Shown: one piece after another, positions 27,407-35,675 of the stretch
Layout of the letters: the number at the start of each line of letters is the position of its first letter
Position numbering within the stretch: the stretch's first letter is position 1
Origin: Collinsella sp. 4_8_47FAA
GTDB lineage: Bacteria; Actinomycetota; Coriobacteriia; Coriobacteriales; Coriobacteriaceae
NCBI RefSeq assembly: GCF_000763055.1
Contig: NZ_KN214135.1
Span: 353,614-417,613, forward strand
Reading direction: 5' to 3'
Length of the DNA stretch: 64,000 bases
The notes under the pieces: generated by a model
The model's database searches: none
Seen by the model: only the letters and a program-made list of their open reading frames with translations
Told to the model about the DNA's origin: nothing
Translations under genes and position numbers: made by a program

Positions 27407-27438
27407 TACACCTGAGCCGTCAGCAGAAAGGATCTTGC

Positions 27439-29307
27439 ATGTGCGGTTTTGTCGGTTTTACCGGTACAGATGAACAGAGTGAGCTGGTTCTCACGGCCAT
27501 GATGAATCGCATCATCCACCGTGGTCCCGATATGGGCGGCCAGCATATCGTTGACAACGTTGCCCTTGGCTTCCGTCGTCTTTCGATTCTCGATCTTTCC
27601 GAAGCTGGAGCTCAGCCCATGTCGAGCGACGACGGCAAGGTCACGATTGTCTTCAACGGAGAGATCTACAACTTCCAGGAGCTTCGCGCCGAGCTGGAGG
27701 CAGCCGGCTACGCCTTCCACTGCAACGCCGATACCGAGGTCCTGGTACACGGTTACGAGGAGTGGGGCGAGGACCTGGTCAACCGCCTACGCGGCATGTA
27801 CGCGTTCGTGATCCACGACCAGAACAAGAACAAGCTCTTTGGCGCTCGTGACATCTTTGGTATCAAGCCGTTTTATTACTACCAGGCATCCGATGGCTCG
27901 CTGCTGTTTGGCTCCGAGATCAAGAGCTTCCTGGACCATCCCAAGTTTGAGAAGGCTGTCAACCACGACGCGCTGCGCCCCTACCTGACGCTGCAATTCC
28001 CCGCCACGGAGGAGACCTTCTTTAAGGGCGTGTTCAAGCTTGCCCCGGCGCATTGTTTTACGTATGACCTGACGACCAACACCATGGACATCAAGCGTTA
28101 CTGGAGCTGTGACTTCACCGACGACAACTCCAAGACCTTCGAGGAGTACGTGGACGAGTGCGACAAGGTCGTGCACGAAAGCGTCGCTGCGCACCGAATC
28201 GCCGATGTTAAGGTGGGCTCGTTCCTTTCTGGCGGCGTGGACTCCAGCTACATTGCCGCCTGTCTCATGCCCGACACCACGTATTCTGTCGGCTTTGATT
28301 ACAAGAACTTCAACGAGACCAACTACGCTGCCGAGCTTTCCGACAAGCTGGGCATCAAGAACGTGCGTAAGATGATTACCGCCGACGAGTTCTTCGATGC
28401 ACTGCCCGATATCCAGTATCACATGGACGAGCCGCAATCGAACCTGTCCAGCGTGCCGCTGTACTATCTGGCGCAGATGGCTTCCGAGGAGGTCACCGTC
28501 GTCCTTTCGGGCGAGGGTGCCGACGAGCTGTTTGCCGGCTACGAGTGGTACGAGGACACCCCCGAGATGCGCTCCTTTAAGAAGCGCGTGCCGCTCGGCG
28601 TACGTCGCGCCCTGGGCTCGCTCGTTCAGCATCTCCCCTACTTTAAGGGCCACAACTTCCTGACGAAATGCGCCGAGGTTCCCGAGCGCTGGTATGTGGG
28701 TCAGGCAAAGGTGTTCGATCCCTCCGAGGTCGACGAGGTGCTCAAGCCCGCTTATGACACTGGCAAGAACGCCGCGGAGATGTGCGCCGAGTACTACAAG
28801 CAAGTTCCCAACTGCTGCGAGCTTTCCAAGAAACAGTATCTGGATATGAACATGTGGCTGCCGGGCGACATTCTGCTCAAGGCCGACAAGATGTGCATGG
28901 CGCATTCTCTGGAGCTCCGCGTCCCGTTCCTGGACAAGAAGGTCATGGAGTTTGCCGAGCACATTCCCGCCAACTACCGTGTTAACGAAGAAGGCTGCAA
29001 GCTCGTTCTGCGTCACGCTGCCAACCGCACGCTGCCCGACGAGTGGGCAACGCGCAAGAAGGTGGGCTTCCCCGTACCGGTCAAGTTCTGGCTGCGCGAG
29101 CAAAAGTACTACGACTACGTAAAGGAATACTTCACCGCACCGTGGGCTGCCGATTTCTTTGACACCGATGCGCTCATGAAACTGCTTGACGATCACTTTG
29201 AGGGTCGCGCGCTCAACCAGCGCAAGATCTATACCACGCTGACGTTCCTCATCTGGTACAAGCGCTTCTTTATCGACGAGGACAAGGGCGCCGAAGTCGC
29301 CGCGTAA
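27439..29307 (+). CDS. asnB: Asparagine synthase (glutamine-hydrolysing)
   Basis: Converts aspartate to asparagine with ATP and glutamine nitrogen. The start at 27439 is fixed by the catalytic Cys2 (MCGFVGFTG) and by AAAGGATCTTGC upstream, giving 622 aa. The class II glutaminase domain covers about 2-165, with MNRIIHRGPDMGG and FNGEIYNFQELRAELE. The synthetase domain has the PP-loop FLSGGVDSSYIAACL, GEGADELFAGYEWY and DKMCMAHSLELRVPFLD. All key residues are present. It lies just after the amino-acid transporter gene, separated by a terminator, so it has its own promoter within 27314-27438. Confidence 0.96.
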   Translation: MCGFVGFTGTDEQSELVLTAMMNRIIHRGPDMGGQHIVDNVALGFRRLSILDLSEAGAQPMSSDDGKVTIVFNGEIYNFQELRAELEAAGYAFHCNADTEVLVHGYEEWGEDLVNRLRGMYAFVIHDQNKNKLFGARDIFGIKPFYYYQASDGSLLFGSEIKSFLDHPKFEKAVNHDALRPYLTLQFPATEETFFKGVFKLAPAHCFTYDLTTNTMDIKRYWSCDFTDDNSKTFEEYVDECDKVVHESVAAHRIADVKVGSFLSGGVDSSYIAACLMPDTTYSVGFDYKNFNETNYAAELSDKLGIKNVRKMITADEFFDALPDIQYHMDEPQSNLSSVPLYYLAQMASEEVTVVLSGEGADELFAGYEWYEDTPEMRSFKKRVPLGVRRALGSLVQHLPYFKGHNFLTKCAEVPERWYVGQAKVFDPSEVDEVLKPAYDTGKNAAEMCAEYYKQVPNCCELSKKQYLDMNMWLPGDILLKADKMCMAHSLELRVPFLDKKVMEFAEHIPANYRVNEEGCKLVLRHAANRTLPDEWATRKKVGFPVPVKFWLREQKYYDYVKEYFTAPWAADFFDTDALMKLLDDHFEGRALNQRKIYTTLTFLIWYKRFFIDEDKGAEVAA

Positions 29308-29348
29308 GTTTCGTTATGAATTAGCGGTGAACAGCACGGGGTTTCCGC

Positions 29349-29354
29349 TATACT
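29349..29354 (+). promoter_or_regulatory. Probable -10 box of tRNA-Val
   Basis: TATACT lies 10 nt before the mature tRNA 5' end. A GTGAACA near 29328-29333 is a poor match to a -35 box at slightly short spacing. Confidence 0.5.
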
Positions 29355-29364
29355 CAATCCCTGC

Positions 29365-29440
29365 GGGCGATTGGCGCAACGGTTAGCGCAGGTGCTTTAC
29401 ACGCACAAGGCTGGGGGTTCGAATCCCTCATCGCCCACCA
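29365..29440 (+). tRNA. tRNA-Val(TAC)
   Basis: Acceptor GGGCGAT pairs with ATCGCCC, followed by encoded ACCA. The D arm is GCGC-AACGGTTA-GCGC. The anticodon loop TTTACAC in GTGC/GCAC gives anticodon TAC, reading GTA. The T arm is GGGGG-TTCGAAT-CCCTC with one G-T pair. A terminator follows within 10 nt. Confidence 0.93.
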
Positions 29441-29449
29441 CTTGATTGA

Positions 29450-29483
29450 AAAGGCTCCCAGCGATGGGGGCCTTTCCTTTTTG
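29450..29483 (+). terminator. Intrinsic terminator of tRNA-Val
   Basis: AAAGGCTCCC (29450-29459) pairs with GGGGGCCTTT (29466-29475) with one wobble, then CCTTTTTGG. Confidence 0.85.
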
Positions 29484-29579
29484 GGCCCATCGCAGAGGGA
29501 TTCGAACCCGCAAGGGTGCGGAGCTGAGGAAACGCGAAGCGTTTTCCAGCGCAGCACGCGAGGAGCGAAGCGCGCTGTG
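29483..29579 (-). repeat. Inverted tRNA T-arm remnant and GC-rich hairpins behind argD
   Basis: On the minus strand, GGGTTCGAATCCCTC (29495-29509) exactly repeats the T arm of tRNA-Val (29415-29429) in opposite orientation, but no acceptor, anticodon or D arm can be assembled. Between it and the argD stop lie hairpins such as GGAAAACGC-TTC-GCGTTTCC. This looks like a tRNA 3' fragment, possibly an old integration scar. Confidence 0.6.
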
Positions 29580-30863
29580 TTAGGCCAAAACATCCGACAA
29601 AATCTCGATCAGGCTGTCCACGTCGGCTTCTTCGCAGACAAGCGGCGGCAGGAAACGCAGCGTGTGGGCACCAGTAGCGTTAATCACGGCGCCGGCGGCC
29701 AGCGCGCGGGCAACAATATCATGCGCATCGCCCGCAGCGTCATCCAGATCGCAGCCGAGCATTAAGCCGCGACCGCGTACCTCGGTAACGTGCGGAAGCT
29801 TGGCCAGCGCCTGCTCCATATAAGCACCCACCTTGGCGGCATGCTCAGCGTAGTCGCCGCGCACAAGCGCGGAGAGCGTCGCGGCGCACGCCGCGACAGC
29901 CAAGCAACTACCGCCAAAGGTCGAGCCGTGGTCGCCCGGCTTAAACACGTCGGCGATCTCCTTCTTTGCCACCACGGCACCCATGGGGACGCCGTCGGCG
30001 ATCCCCTTGGCAAGGCTCATGATGTCGGGCTCCACGCCATAGGTCTGGAATGCAAACGGCTTGCCGGAGCGGAAGATGCCACACTGGACCTCGTCCGCGA
30101 TAAGAACGGCGCCCACCTCGTGCGCCAAGTCGCGTGCCGCCGTCATAAACTCCTCAGTCATGGGGTGCACACCACTCTCGCCCTGGATCGGCTCGAGCAT
30201 GACGGCGCAGACTTCGCTTCCCAGCTGCTTAAAGATCGAACGCAGTTCGTCGACATCGTTGGGCGTGCAGGCCAAAAAGCCACCCGGCAGCGGGCGGAAG
30301 CTATCCTGTAGCCAATCCTGCATGGTGGCGGCAATGGTCTCGAGCGTGCGACCATGGAAGCCGCCGCGCATGCATACGATGGTGTTGCCGCCGTTACCAG
30401 CACGCTTGGCGTACAGACGTGCGAGCTTCATCGAGCCCTCGTTGGCTTCGGCACCAGAATTGGCAAAGAACGTCTCCCACACCTGCTCGCCCGCAGCCGG
30501 AGCGCCGAGCGCAGCGGCCGTGGTCTCATCGCCGGCGGCAATGGCATCGGCCAGCACGCACGCACCATCTACATCGTCGTTGGCAAGCTTGGACAGCAGC
30601 GCCGCGACCTGGCCACGCTGCTCGATGTAGAAATAGTTGGAGACATGCAAGAGCTTTTTGGTCTGCGTCTCGAGCGCCGACAGCACTGCCGCATTGCCGT
30701 GGCCTAGGCTGCATACGCCAATACCTGCAAGAAAATCGAGATACTCACGGCCATCGTCACCGATGAGCTTCATACCGTGACCCTCGACAAATTCGACCGG
30801 AGAGCGACCAAAGGTGTGCATAACATAATGGGATTCGAGTGATTGTTGAGCTGCAAGTGACAT
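29580..30863 (-). CDS. argD: Acetylornithine aminotransferase
   Basis: A PLP-dependent class III transaminase that makes N-acetylornithine from the semialdehyde. The start at 30863 (MSLAAQQSLESHYVM) follows GAAAGG and gives 427 aa. PLP-site segments are NSGAEANEGSMKLAR, GFHGRTLETIAAT, EPIQGESGVHPM, LIADEVQCGIFRSGK and the lysine in MSLAKGIADGVPMG. An insertion of roughly 30 residues (NDDVDGACVLADAIAAGDE and flanks) before NSGAEAN is longer than in most homologues. It is the last gene of argC-argJ-argB-argD. Confidence 0.94.
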   Translation of the reverse strand: MSLAAQQSLESHYVMHTFGRSPVEFVEGHGMKLIGDDGREYLDFLAGIGVCSLGHGNAAVLSALETQTKKLLHVSNYFYIEQRGQVAALLSKLANDDVDGACVLADAIAAGDETTAAALGAPAAGEQVWETFFANSGAEANEGSMKLARLYAKRAGNGGNTIVCMRGGFHGRTLETIAATMQDWLQDSFRPLPGGFLACTPNDVDELRSIFKQLGSEVCAVMLEPIQGESGVHPMTEEFMTAARDLAHEVGAVLIADEVQCGIFRSGKPFAFQTYGVEPDIMSLAKGIADGVPMGAVVAKKEIADVFKPGDHGSTFGGSCLAVAACAATLSALVRGDYAEHAAKVGAYMEQALAKLPHVTEVRGRGLMLGCDLDDAAGDAHDIVARALAAGAVINATGAHTLRFLPPLVCEEADVDSLIEILSDVLA

Positions 30864-30931
30864 GGGATACCTTTCGTTAAGCGCCAGGAAGCGCAAACTG
30901 TAAGCGTAATGGCGTGGCGATTTAAAACCGA

Positions 30932-31912
30932 CTAGACCGTTTGAAGCTTCTCGACCTCGTCGAGGTTCTCGGTCAGGCGCGCCGCAAAGGTCGAAAGCGG
31001 ATGCGGGTGCGTATCGAACTCGTAGGCCGTCTCGGTGGAGTGGATCACGGTACCGACACCGGCATCGGTCAGCAGCTCCAGAAGCAGCGAGTGCGGTGTG
31101 GTGCCGTTGATGATGTGAGCACGGAACACGCCGGCAGTCAGGGCGTCGACAGCCGCTCGCAACTTGGGAATCATGCCCTTGTCGACCTCGCCGCCGTAGA
31201 GCATCTCGTTAACCTCGTCCAGCGTCAGGTTGGAGATGAGCGAATCCTTGTCGCTAAAGTCCTTGTATAGGCCGTCGACGTCGGTAAGGAATATCGCCTT
31301 GTGCGCATGGAGCGCTGCAGCAACAGCACCGGCGGCGGTATCGGCGTTGATGTTGAAGAAGCCGCCGTCCTCCCCCGCCGCGACCGTGGCGATAACAGGG
31401 ATGTACTCGCTATCGAGCAAGCGCTCGATATAGTCGGTGTTGACGTGCGTCACTTTGCCCACGCGACCGAGCTTGGGGTCAAGCGGCTCGGCGATGAGCG
31501 TACCGGCGTCACTGCCTGACACGCCCACAGCCAAGTTGCCATGATGATTGATGGCAGCAACCAGCTCTTGATTAACCTTGCCGCCCAGTACCTCGCGCAC
31601 GATATCCATGGTGGCAGGCGTAGTCACGCGCTGGCCGTTCTTAAACTCGACGGGGATGTCGTAGTGGCTGAGCGCCTCGTTGATGGCCTTGCCGCCACCG
31701 TGCACGATAACAGGGCGCATGCCGATAATCTTGAGCAGGACGATGTCGCTCATCACGTCACGACGCAACTGCTCGTCGACCATGGCGGCACCGCCGTACT
31801 TGATAACGACTGTCTTACCGGTCAGGTTCTTAATCCACGGCAACGCCTCGAACAGCAGCTGCGCGGTAACTTCGTTGGATTCGCTCGAGCGGCAATCGCG
31901 TGCGAACTTCAT
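30932..31912 (-). CDS. argB: Acetylglutamate kinase
   Basis: Phosphorylates N-acetylglutamate in ornithine synthesis. The start at 31912 (MKFARDCRSSESNEVTAQ) follows GACGAGG and gives 326 aa. An internal start nearer to the conserved domain is possible. Motifs are VVIKYGGAAM, VIVHGGGKAINEALS, GVSGSDAGTLIAEP and FNINADTAAGAVAAAL. The N-terminal extension of about 15 residues before the first helix is of the kind associated with arginine feedback in other species, but this cannot be judged from sequence alone. It lies 68 nt before argD. Confidence 0.94.
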   Translation of the reverse strand: MKFARDCRSSESNEVTAQLLFEALPWIKNLTGKTVVIKYGGAAMVDEQLRRDVMSDIVLLKIIGMRPVIVHGGGKAINEALSHYDIPVEFKNGQRVTTPATMDIVREVLGGKVNQELVAAINHHGNLAVGVSGSDAGTLIAEPLDPKLGRVGKVTHVNTDYIERLLDSEYIPVIATVAAGEDGGFFNINADTAAGAVAAALHAHKAIFLTDVDGLYKDFSDKDSLISNLTLDEVNEMLYGGEVDKGMIPKLRAAVDALTAGVFRAHIINGTTPHSLLLELLTDAGVGTVIHSTETAYEFDTHPHPLSTFAARLTENLDEVEKLQTV

Positions 31913-31993
31913 AGTCTGCCTCGTCTTTCGTGTAGCTATCGCGCCGCACCTCGTTGCCCGCGATTGCAACGGGACGCGCGGCGCATCGGGAGT

Positions 31994-33262
31994 CTAGGAA
32001 CGGTAATCACCGTTAATGGAGATGTACTCGTGCGTGAGGTCGCAAGTCCACACGGTGGTCGCCGCGTCCCCTGCGCCCAGGTCTGCCGAGATCACAATCT
32101 CGGGCGCCTCAAAGCGACGCAGCGCCTCGTCCTCGTCAAAGGGAACGGTCAGGCCGTCGCGGCAGACGGGCATACCCATCATATCGATGGACACATCTTC
32201 TTGGTTAAATTGCACGCCGCACTTGCCGAGCGCCATGGCAACGCGGCCCCAGTTGCAGTCGTGGCCGGCGATGCAGGTCTTGACGAGCGGCGAGTTGGCG
32301 ACAGCACGGGCGGCGATATCGGCCTCCTCGTCGTTCGCGGCACCGGTGACGTTAACCGTCACGAGCTTGGATGCGCCCTCGCCATCTGCGGCGATGTTGC
32401 GCGCCAGGCTCTCGCACACCTCATGCACGGCAAAGGCCAGCTCGCCGAAGGCGTCAGAGCCCTCGACAATAGGCTCGGCATCCGCGGCTGCGGCGCCGGA
32501 GGCAAGCATGATGCAGGTGTCGTTGGTCGAGGTGTCGGAGTCGACCGTTACCTTGTTGAAGGTCTGCTTGACGGTGGAGAGCAACAGGGCGTGGAGCGCC
32601 GCCGGCTCGACGGGGGCATCGGTAGTGATGACCGCGATCATGGTGGCCATGTTGGGCATGATCATACCCGAGCCCTTGCACATACCGCCCACCGTATAGG
32701 CATTGCCTGCGTGCCCCGCGGCCTCGCTGCGGTAACACACGGCATACTCCTTGGAGTGTGTGTCGGTCGTCATGATAGCGCGAGCGGCATCGGCGCCACC
32801 GTGTGCGGAGAGCGCCTCATAAGCTGCCGGAATCGCCGTCTCAAACGTGTCGATCGGCAGAATCTGACCAATTACGCCCGTGGAGGCGACCAAAATCTGC
32901 TGGGGCTCGCAGCCGATGACCTGCGAGGCGATGTTGCAGGTCTCGCGCGCGCAGGCAAGACCGGTCTCGCCCGTGGCGGCGTTGGCATTGCCAGAGTTGA
33001 CCGAAACGCCGGCGATGATGCCATAGCCCTTATCGGCACCGCCCAGGTTGGCACGGCTCACCTGCACGGGCGCCGCACAAAAGCGGTTAGTCGTAAACAC
33101 GCCGGCCCCGGGACAGGGTTTATCGGGCACGACGAGCGCGTAATCCAGGCGCTCGGGATTCTTGCGGAATCCGGCATGGATGCCCGCCGCCTTAAAGCCG
33201 GCTGCCGCCGTTACGCCGCCCTCTACGGCACGAATTTTGATATCGAACTGCTCTGTATTCAT
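31994..33262 (-). CDS. argJ: Bifunctional ornithine acetyltransferase / N-acetylglutamate synthase
   Basis: ArgJ transfers the acetyl group from N-acetylornithine to glutamate, recycling it. The 422-residue precursor is self-cleaved at the Ala/Thr bond in RAIMTTDTHSKEYAV, producing the N-terminal nucleophile threonine. Other family segments are ASTGVIGQILPIDTF, MCKGSGMIMPNMATMIAVIT, VDSDTSTNDTCIMLASG and the C-terminal YISINGDYRS. Whether it is bifunctional or only the acetyltransferase is not decidable; no separate argA is in the window. A terminator-like hairpin separates it from argC upstream. Confidence 0.94.
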   Translation of the reverse strand: MNTEQFDIKIRAVEGGVTAAAGFKAAGIHAGFRKNPERLDYALVVPDKPCPGAGVFTTNRFCAAPVQVSRANLGGADKGYGIIAGVSVNSGNANAATGETGLACARETCNIASQVIGCEPQQILVASTGVIGQILPIDTFETAIPAAYEALSAHGGADAARAIMTTDTHSKEYAVCYRSEAAGHAGNAYTVGGMCKGSGMIMPNMATMIAVITTDAPVEPAALHALLLSTVKQTFNKVTVDSDTSTNDTCIMLASGAAAADAEPIVEGSDAFGELAFAVHEVCESLARNIAADGEGASKLVTVNVTGAANDEEADIAARAVANSPLVKTCIAGHDCNWGRVAMALGKCGVQFNQEDVSIDMMGMPVCRDGLTVPFDEDEALRRFEAPEIVISADLGAGDAATTVWTCDLTHEYISINGDYRS

Positions 33263-33288
33263 CGTCCCTACGACTCCTTATATCAAAT

Positions 33289-33369
33289 AAAAAAGCGGGC
33301 ATCGGTTGGTGCGCCATGCCAGCCACAATCATGAGACCAGCTTAAGAGTGGCGCCCCACTCGATGCCCG
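33289..33369 (-). terminator. Terminator-like hairpin between argC and argJ
   Basis: On the minus strand CGGGCATCG (33361-33369) and CGATGCCCG (33296-33304) pair, and CTTTTTTATTT follows. The 56-nt loop contains a further AGTGG/CCACT hairpin. It lies inside what would otherwise be one argCJBD operon, so expression of argJBD may be attenuated or driven separately. Confidence 0.75.
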
Positions 33370-33397
33370 ACTACCAAATCGCTAACAATCGAATGTG

Positions 33398-34468
33398 CTA
33401 CACCGGGCACGCCACTGTGGGCAAGCCTCGTCGTTCGTCAAAACCAAAGACGATGTTGGCGCACTGGACCGCCTGGCCTGCTGCACCCTTGCACAGATTG
33501 TCGATGGCGCCCGTAGCCACCAGAACGCCCGCACGCTTGTTGAGCGCGAGGCCGATTTGGGCGGCGTTGGTGCCGACGACCGAAGCCGTCTTGGGCTGCT
33601 GGCCGGCATCGAGTACGCGCACGAAGGTTCGACCGGCGTAGAACTGCTTGTAATGGTCGACAACGTCCTCAAGGGTCAGTGTGTCGAGAGCCTGCGGCGC
33701 GAGCGGCAGCGTCACCGTAGAGAGCAGGCCGCGCTTGAGCGGTGCCAGATGCGGGGTAAAGACGACGCGATCGGTTAGGCCCAAGATCTGTTCGATTTCG
33801 GGCGTGTGACGATGCTTGCCCACGCCATAGGCCTCCAGGTTTTCGTCTGCGCTGCAAAAATGGGTGCGGGCGTTACAGGACTTACCGGCACCTGTCACGC
33901 CGCTGATAGCGTCAACGACCACGGGGCCGCTCTCGGCCACCCAGCCCGCACGCACGGCAGGCGCGGCAGCAAGGCTCGTTGCGGTGGGATAGCAACCGGC
34001 GCAGGCAACCAGTACGGGCTTGCCGTCGGCGTGGTCGGATGCAGCGGTCTCCAAGTCCTGGCAGAACAGCTCGGGCAGGCCAAAAGCGCGGGTCTTGAGC
34101 AGCTCGGGGCTCGTGTGCTCGGCGGCATACCAGGCCTCAAAGGTGGCCGGATCGCTCAGGCGATAGTCGGCCGAGAGGTCAATGCAGGAGACTCCCGCGG
34201 CAAGCAGGGCGGGCACCTGTGCCATGGCAGCCGTGTGCGGCACGGCCAAAAAGACCGCATCGCAGTTCTTGAGCTCGGGGGCGTCATGCGTCGTGAAGAC
34301 AAGATCGCTTACGCCGGCGAAACTCGGATACACCGCAGACAACGGCTGGCCGGCATCGGCGTTGGACGTAATGACAGCAAGTTCAAACTCGGGATGACCG
34401 AGGACGAGGCGAATGAGCTCGGCACCGGCATATCCAGCCGCACCGACGATTCCAACCTTTAATGACAT
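33398..34468 (-). CDS. argC: N-acetyl-gamma-glutamyl-phosphate reductase
   Basis: NADPH-dependent reductase for the third step of ornithine synthesis. The 356-residue product has the Rossmann start KVGIVGAAGYAGAELIRLV and the catalytic cysteine in LVACAGCYPTATSLA. Further features are SGVTGAGKSCNARTHF and VGKHRHTPEIEQIL, with the conserved histidine. It is the first of the arg genes; the operon promoter is expected in the AT-rich stretch 34490-34600 upstream. Confidence 0.95.
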   Translation of the reverse strand: MSLKVGIVGAAGYAGAELIRLVLGHPEFELAVITSNADAGQPLSAVYPSFAGVSDLVFTTHDAPELKNCDAVFLAVPHTAAMAQVPALLAAGVSCIDLSADYRLSDPATFEAWYAAEHTSPELLKTRAFGLPELFCQDLETAASDHADGKPVLVACAGCYPTATSLAAAPAVRAGWVAESGPVVVDAISGVTGAGKSCNARTHFCSADENLEAYGVGKHRHTPEIEQILGLTDRVVFTPHLAPLKRGLLSTVTLPLAPQALDTLTLEDVVDHYKQFYAGRTFVRVLDAGQQPKTASVVGTNAAQIGLALNKRAGVLVATGAIDNLCKGAAGQAVQCANIVFGFDERRGLPTVACPV

Positions 34469-34539
34469 ATCAGACTCCTTGTCTGCAGTTATGCACCAAT
34501 GCGCATCCCGCAGCCGTCGTTATGAAGTGGGTTGAAACT

Positions 34540-34600
34540 TTAGCACCAAAAGATGCATATATACGCAAATCTTTTACATATTCATGCATTGAAACAGTCC
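34540..34600 (-). promoter_or_regulatory. Candidate arg promoter and ArgR site
   Basis: This AT-rich block upstream of argC has, on the minus strand, CATGAATATGTAAAAGA, which shares its first eight bases with the Bacillus ARG box consensus, followed by GTATATATGCAT. The match is partial and no argR gene is in the window. Confidence 0.3.
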
Positions 34601-34635
34601 CGACACATTCACTCGAAGGAATTGACAAATGAATA

Positions 34636-34688
34636 CGGGCCCCACATTGCCCAATGCACCTTACGATGACGTTGCAATGTGGGGCCCG
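34636..34688 (-). terminator. Hairpin downstream of the interrupted flavin-barrel gene
   Basis: CGGGCCCCACATTG (34636-34649) and CAATGTGGGGCCCG (34675-34688) form a perfect 14-bp stem with a 25-nt loop. The minus-strand tail is TATTCATTTGTC, a weak T-tract. It separates the pseudogene from the arg promoter region. Confidence 0.6.
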
Positions 34689-34733
34689 CTACATGCGAGA
34701 ATTTGAATTGTCGAAGCTTGCTGAGCGACTCGT

Positions 34734-35144
34734 TTAGAGCTCGATCGACACCCATTCGTCATGGTTGCAGATAAAGGCCTCGGGTTCCTCCACGCTAAAG
34801 AAGACGAGCGTGGGATCGCCTGCGCCCTCGTAGTGCTCGCCTAGGCGCTCCAGATGCTTCCAGCCTGCCTCGCGCATATCCGGAGCGGCCTGGTCGTCCA
34901 GACCCGCATGCCCGCGCAAGATGAGTCAGCCATGGCCCGGCCACCAACTCGTGGCCTCAAAGCGTTGATTTTGCAACAGCTCTTGCCACACGTCTTTGGT
35001 GCGCGCCGTTACAAACCACAGCTTGCCGTCCTGGATTTGCGCAAACGAAAACGGACGCACATGCGGCTGTCCGTCAACGCTCGTCGCCAAATACCATGCC
35101 GGCACCGACGTCAGATACTCCAACACCGTATTCAATCCGTCCAT
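34734..35144 (-). pseudogene. Pyridoxamine 5'-phosphate oxidase-like protein, interrupted by an in-frame TGA
   Basis: The frame starts at 35144 (MDGLNTVLEYLTSVPAWYLA) after AGGGGGAC and runs to 34734 but for one TGA at 34926-34928. Both halves align with the intact neighbour at 35199-35645: here RFEATSWWPGHG-stop-LILRGHAGLDD, there KFEVSGWKPGECWIVLTGEAALED. The stop falls where the paralogue has Trp, so a TGG to TGA change explains it. The base after the stop is C, a context that favours read-through. The family is a flavin- or heme-binding split barrel of unknown substrate. It may be a recent pseudogene, a sequencing error or a leaky stop. Confidence 0.8.
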
Positions 35145-35157
35145 ATGTCCCCCTGTC

Positions 35158-35190
35158 ACTAGTCTTTTTGGGTCGGGGCTGTTTTAGCTA
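35158..35190 (+). repeat. Dispersed repeat of the GTCAATTTGGGAC family
   Basis: Reads ACTAGTCTTTTTGGGTCGGG then GCTGTTTTAGCTA. It matches the copy at 56236-56267 at about 26 of 32 positions. It lies between the two flavin-barrel paralogues, in opposite orientation to them. Confidence 0.65.
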
Positions 35191-35198
35191 CCCTATGG

Positions 35199-35645
35199 TT
35201 AAAGCTCCAGGCGCTCTTCGCTGCCGTCGATATCACAGAAGCGGGCGGCGATATTGCGCACCGAGAAAAACGCAAGGCGACCGTCGTTGGCGCCCTCGTG
35301 GTCTTCACCGATGCCCACCATGTGCTTAAAGCCGGCTTGGCGCACCCGGTCGCTCACGACCGCGTCGTCCTCGAGCGCGGCCTCGCCGGTCAGCACAATC
35401 CAACACTCCCCCGGTTTCCAACCCGAAACCTCAAACTTGGGGTTCGCGCTGAGCTCGGCCCACACATCCTTATCACGCGAGGTGCAAAACCACAGCTTGC
35501 CATCATCAACCATGGCAAACGAGAACGGCCTCACGCGCGGCTGATGTCCGTCCGTCACGTCGATCGTGGCGAGATACCACGCCGGAATACGCCTAAGATA
35601 CGAACAGGCGCGCTCGAGCTGCGCCGTGCGGTCGTTGTCGGTCAT
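35199..35645 (-). CDS. Pyridoxamine 5'-phosphate oxidase family protein
   Basis: The 148-residue protein is an intact flavin-type split barrel with RRIPAWYLATIDVTDGHQPR, VRPFSFAMVDDGKLWFCTS and the helix after KDVWAELSANPKFEVSGW. Such proteins bind FMN, F420 or heme and act on small molecules, but neither the cofactor nor the substrate is identifiable here. It is upstream of and paralogous to the interrupted copy, so the pair arose by tandem duplication. GGAAAGGGG precedes the start. Confidence 0.82.
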   Translation of the reverse strand: MTDNDRTAQLERACSYLRRIPAWYLATIDVTDGHQPRVRPFSFAMVDDGKLWFCTSRDKDVWAELSANPKFEVSGWKPGECWIVLTGEAALEDDAVVSDRVRQAGFKHMVGIGEDHEGANDGRLAFFSVRNIAARFCDIDGSEERLEL

Positions 35646-35675
35646 AGGGACCCCTTTCCTGCGCTCGAATCGCGC

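Noticed and set aside
29354..29593. Minus-strand 79-codon frame containing MRDSNPQPCACKAP
   Set aside because: It lies over the tRNA-Val gene; this peptide is a well-known artefact of translating tRNA complement.
34926..34928. Selenocysteine at the internal TGA
   Set aside because: The aligned residue in the paralogue is Trp, with Cys one position earlier, and no SECIS-like hairpin was evident directly after the codon; a nonsense change is simpler.
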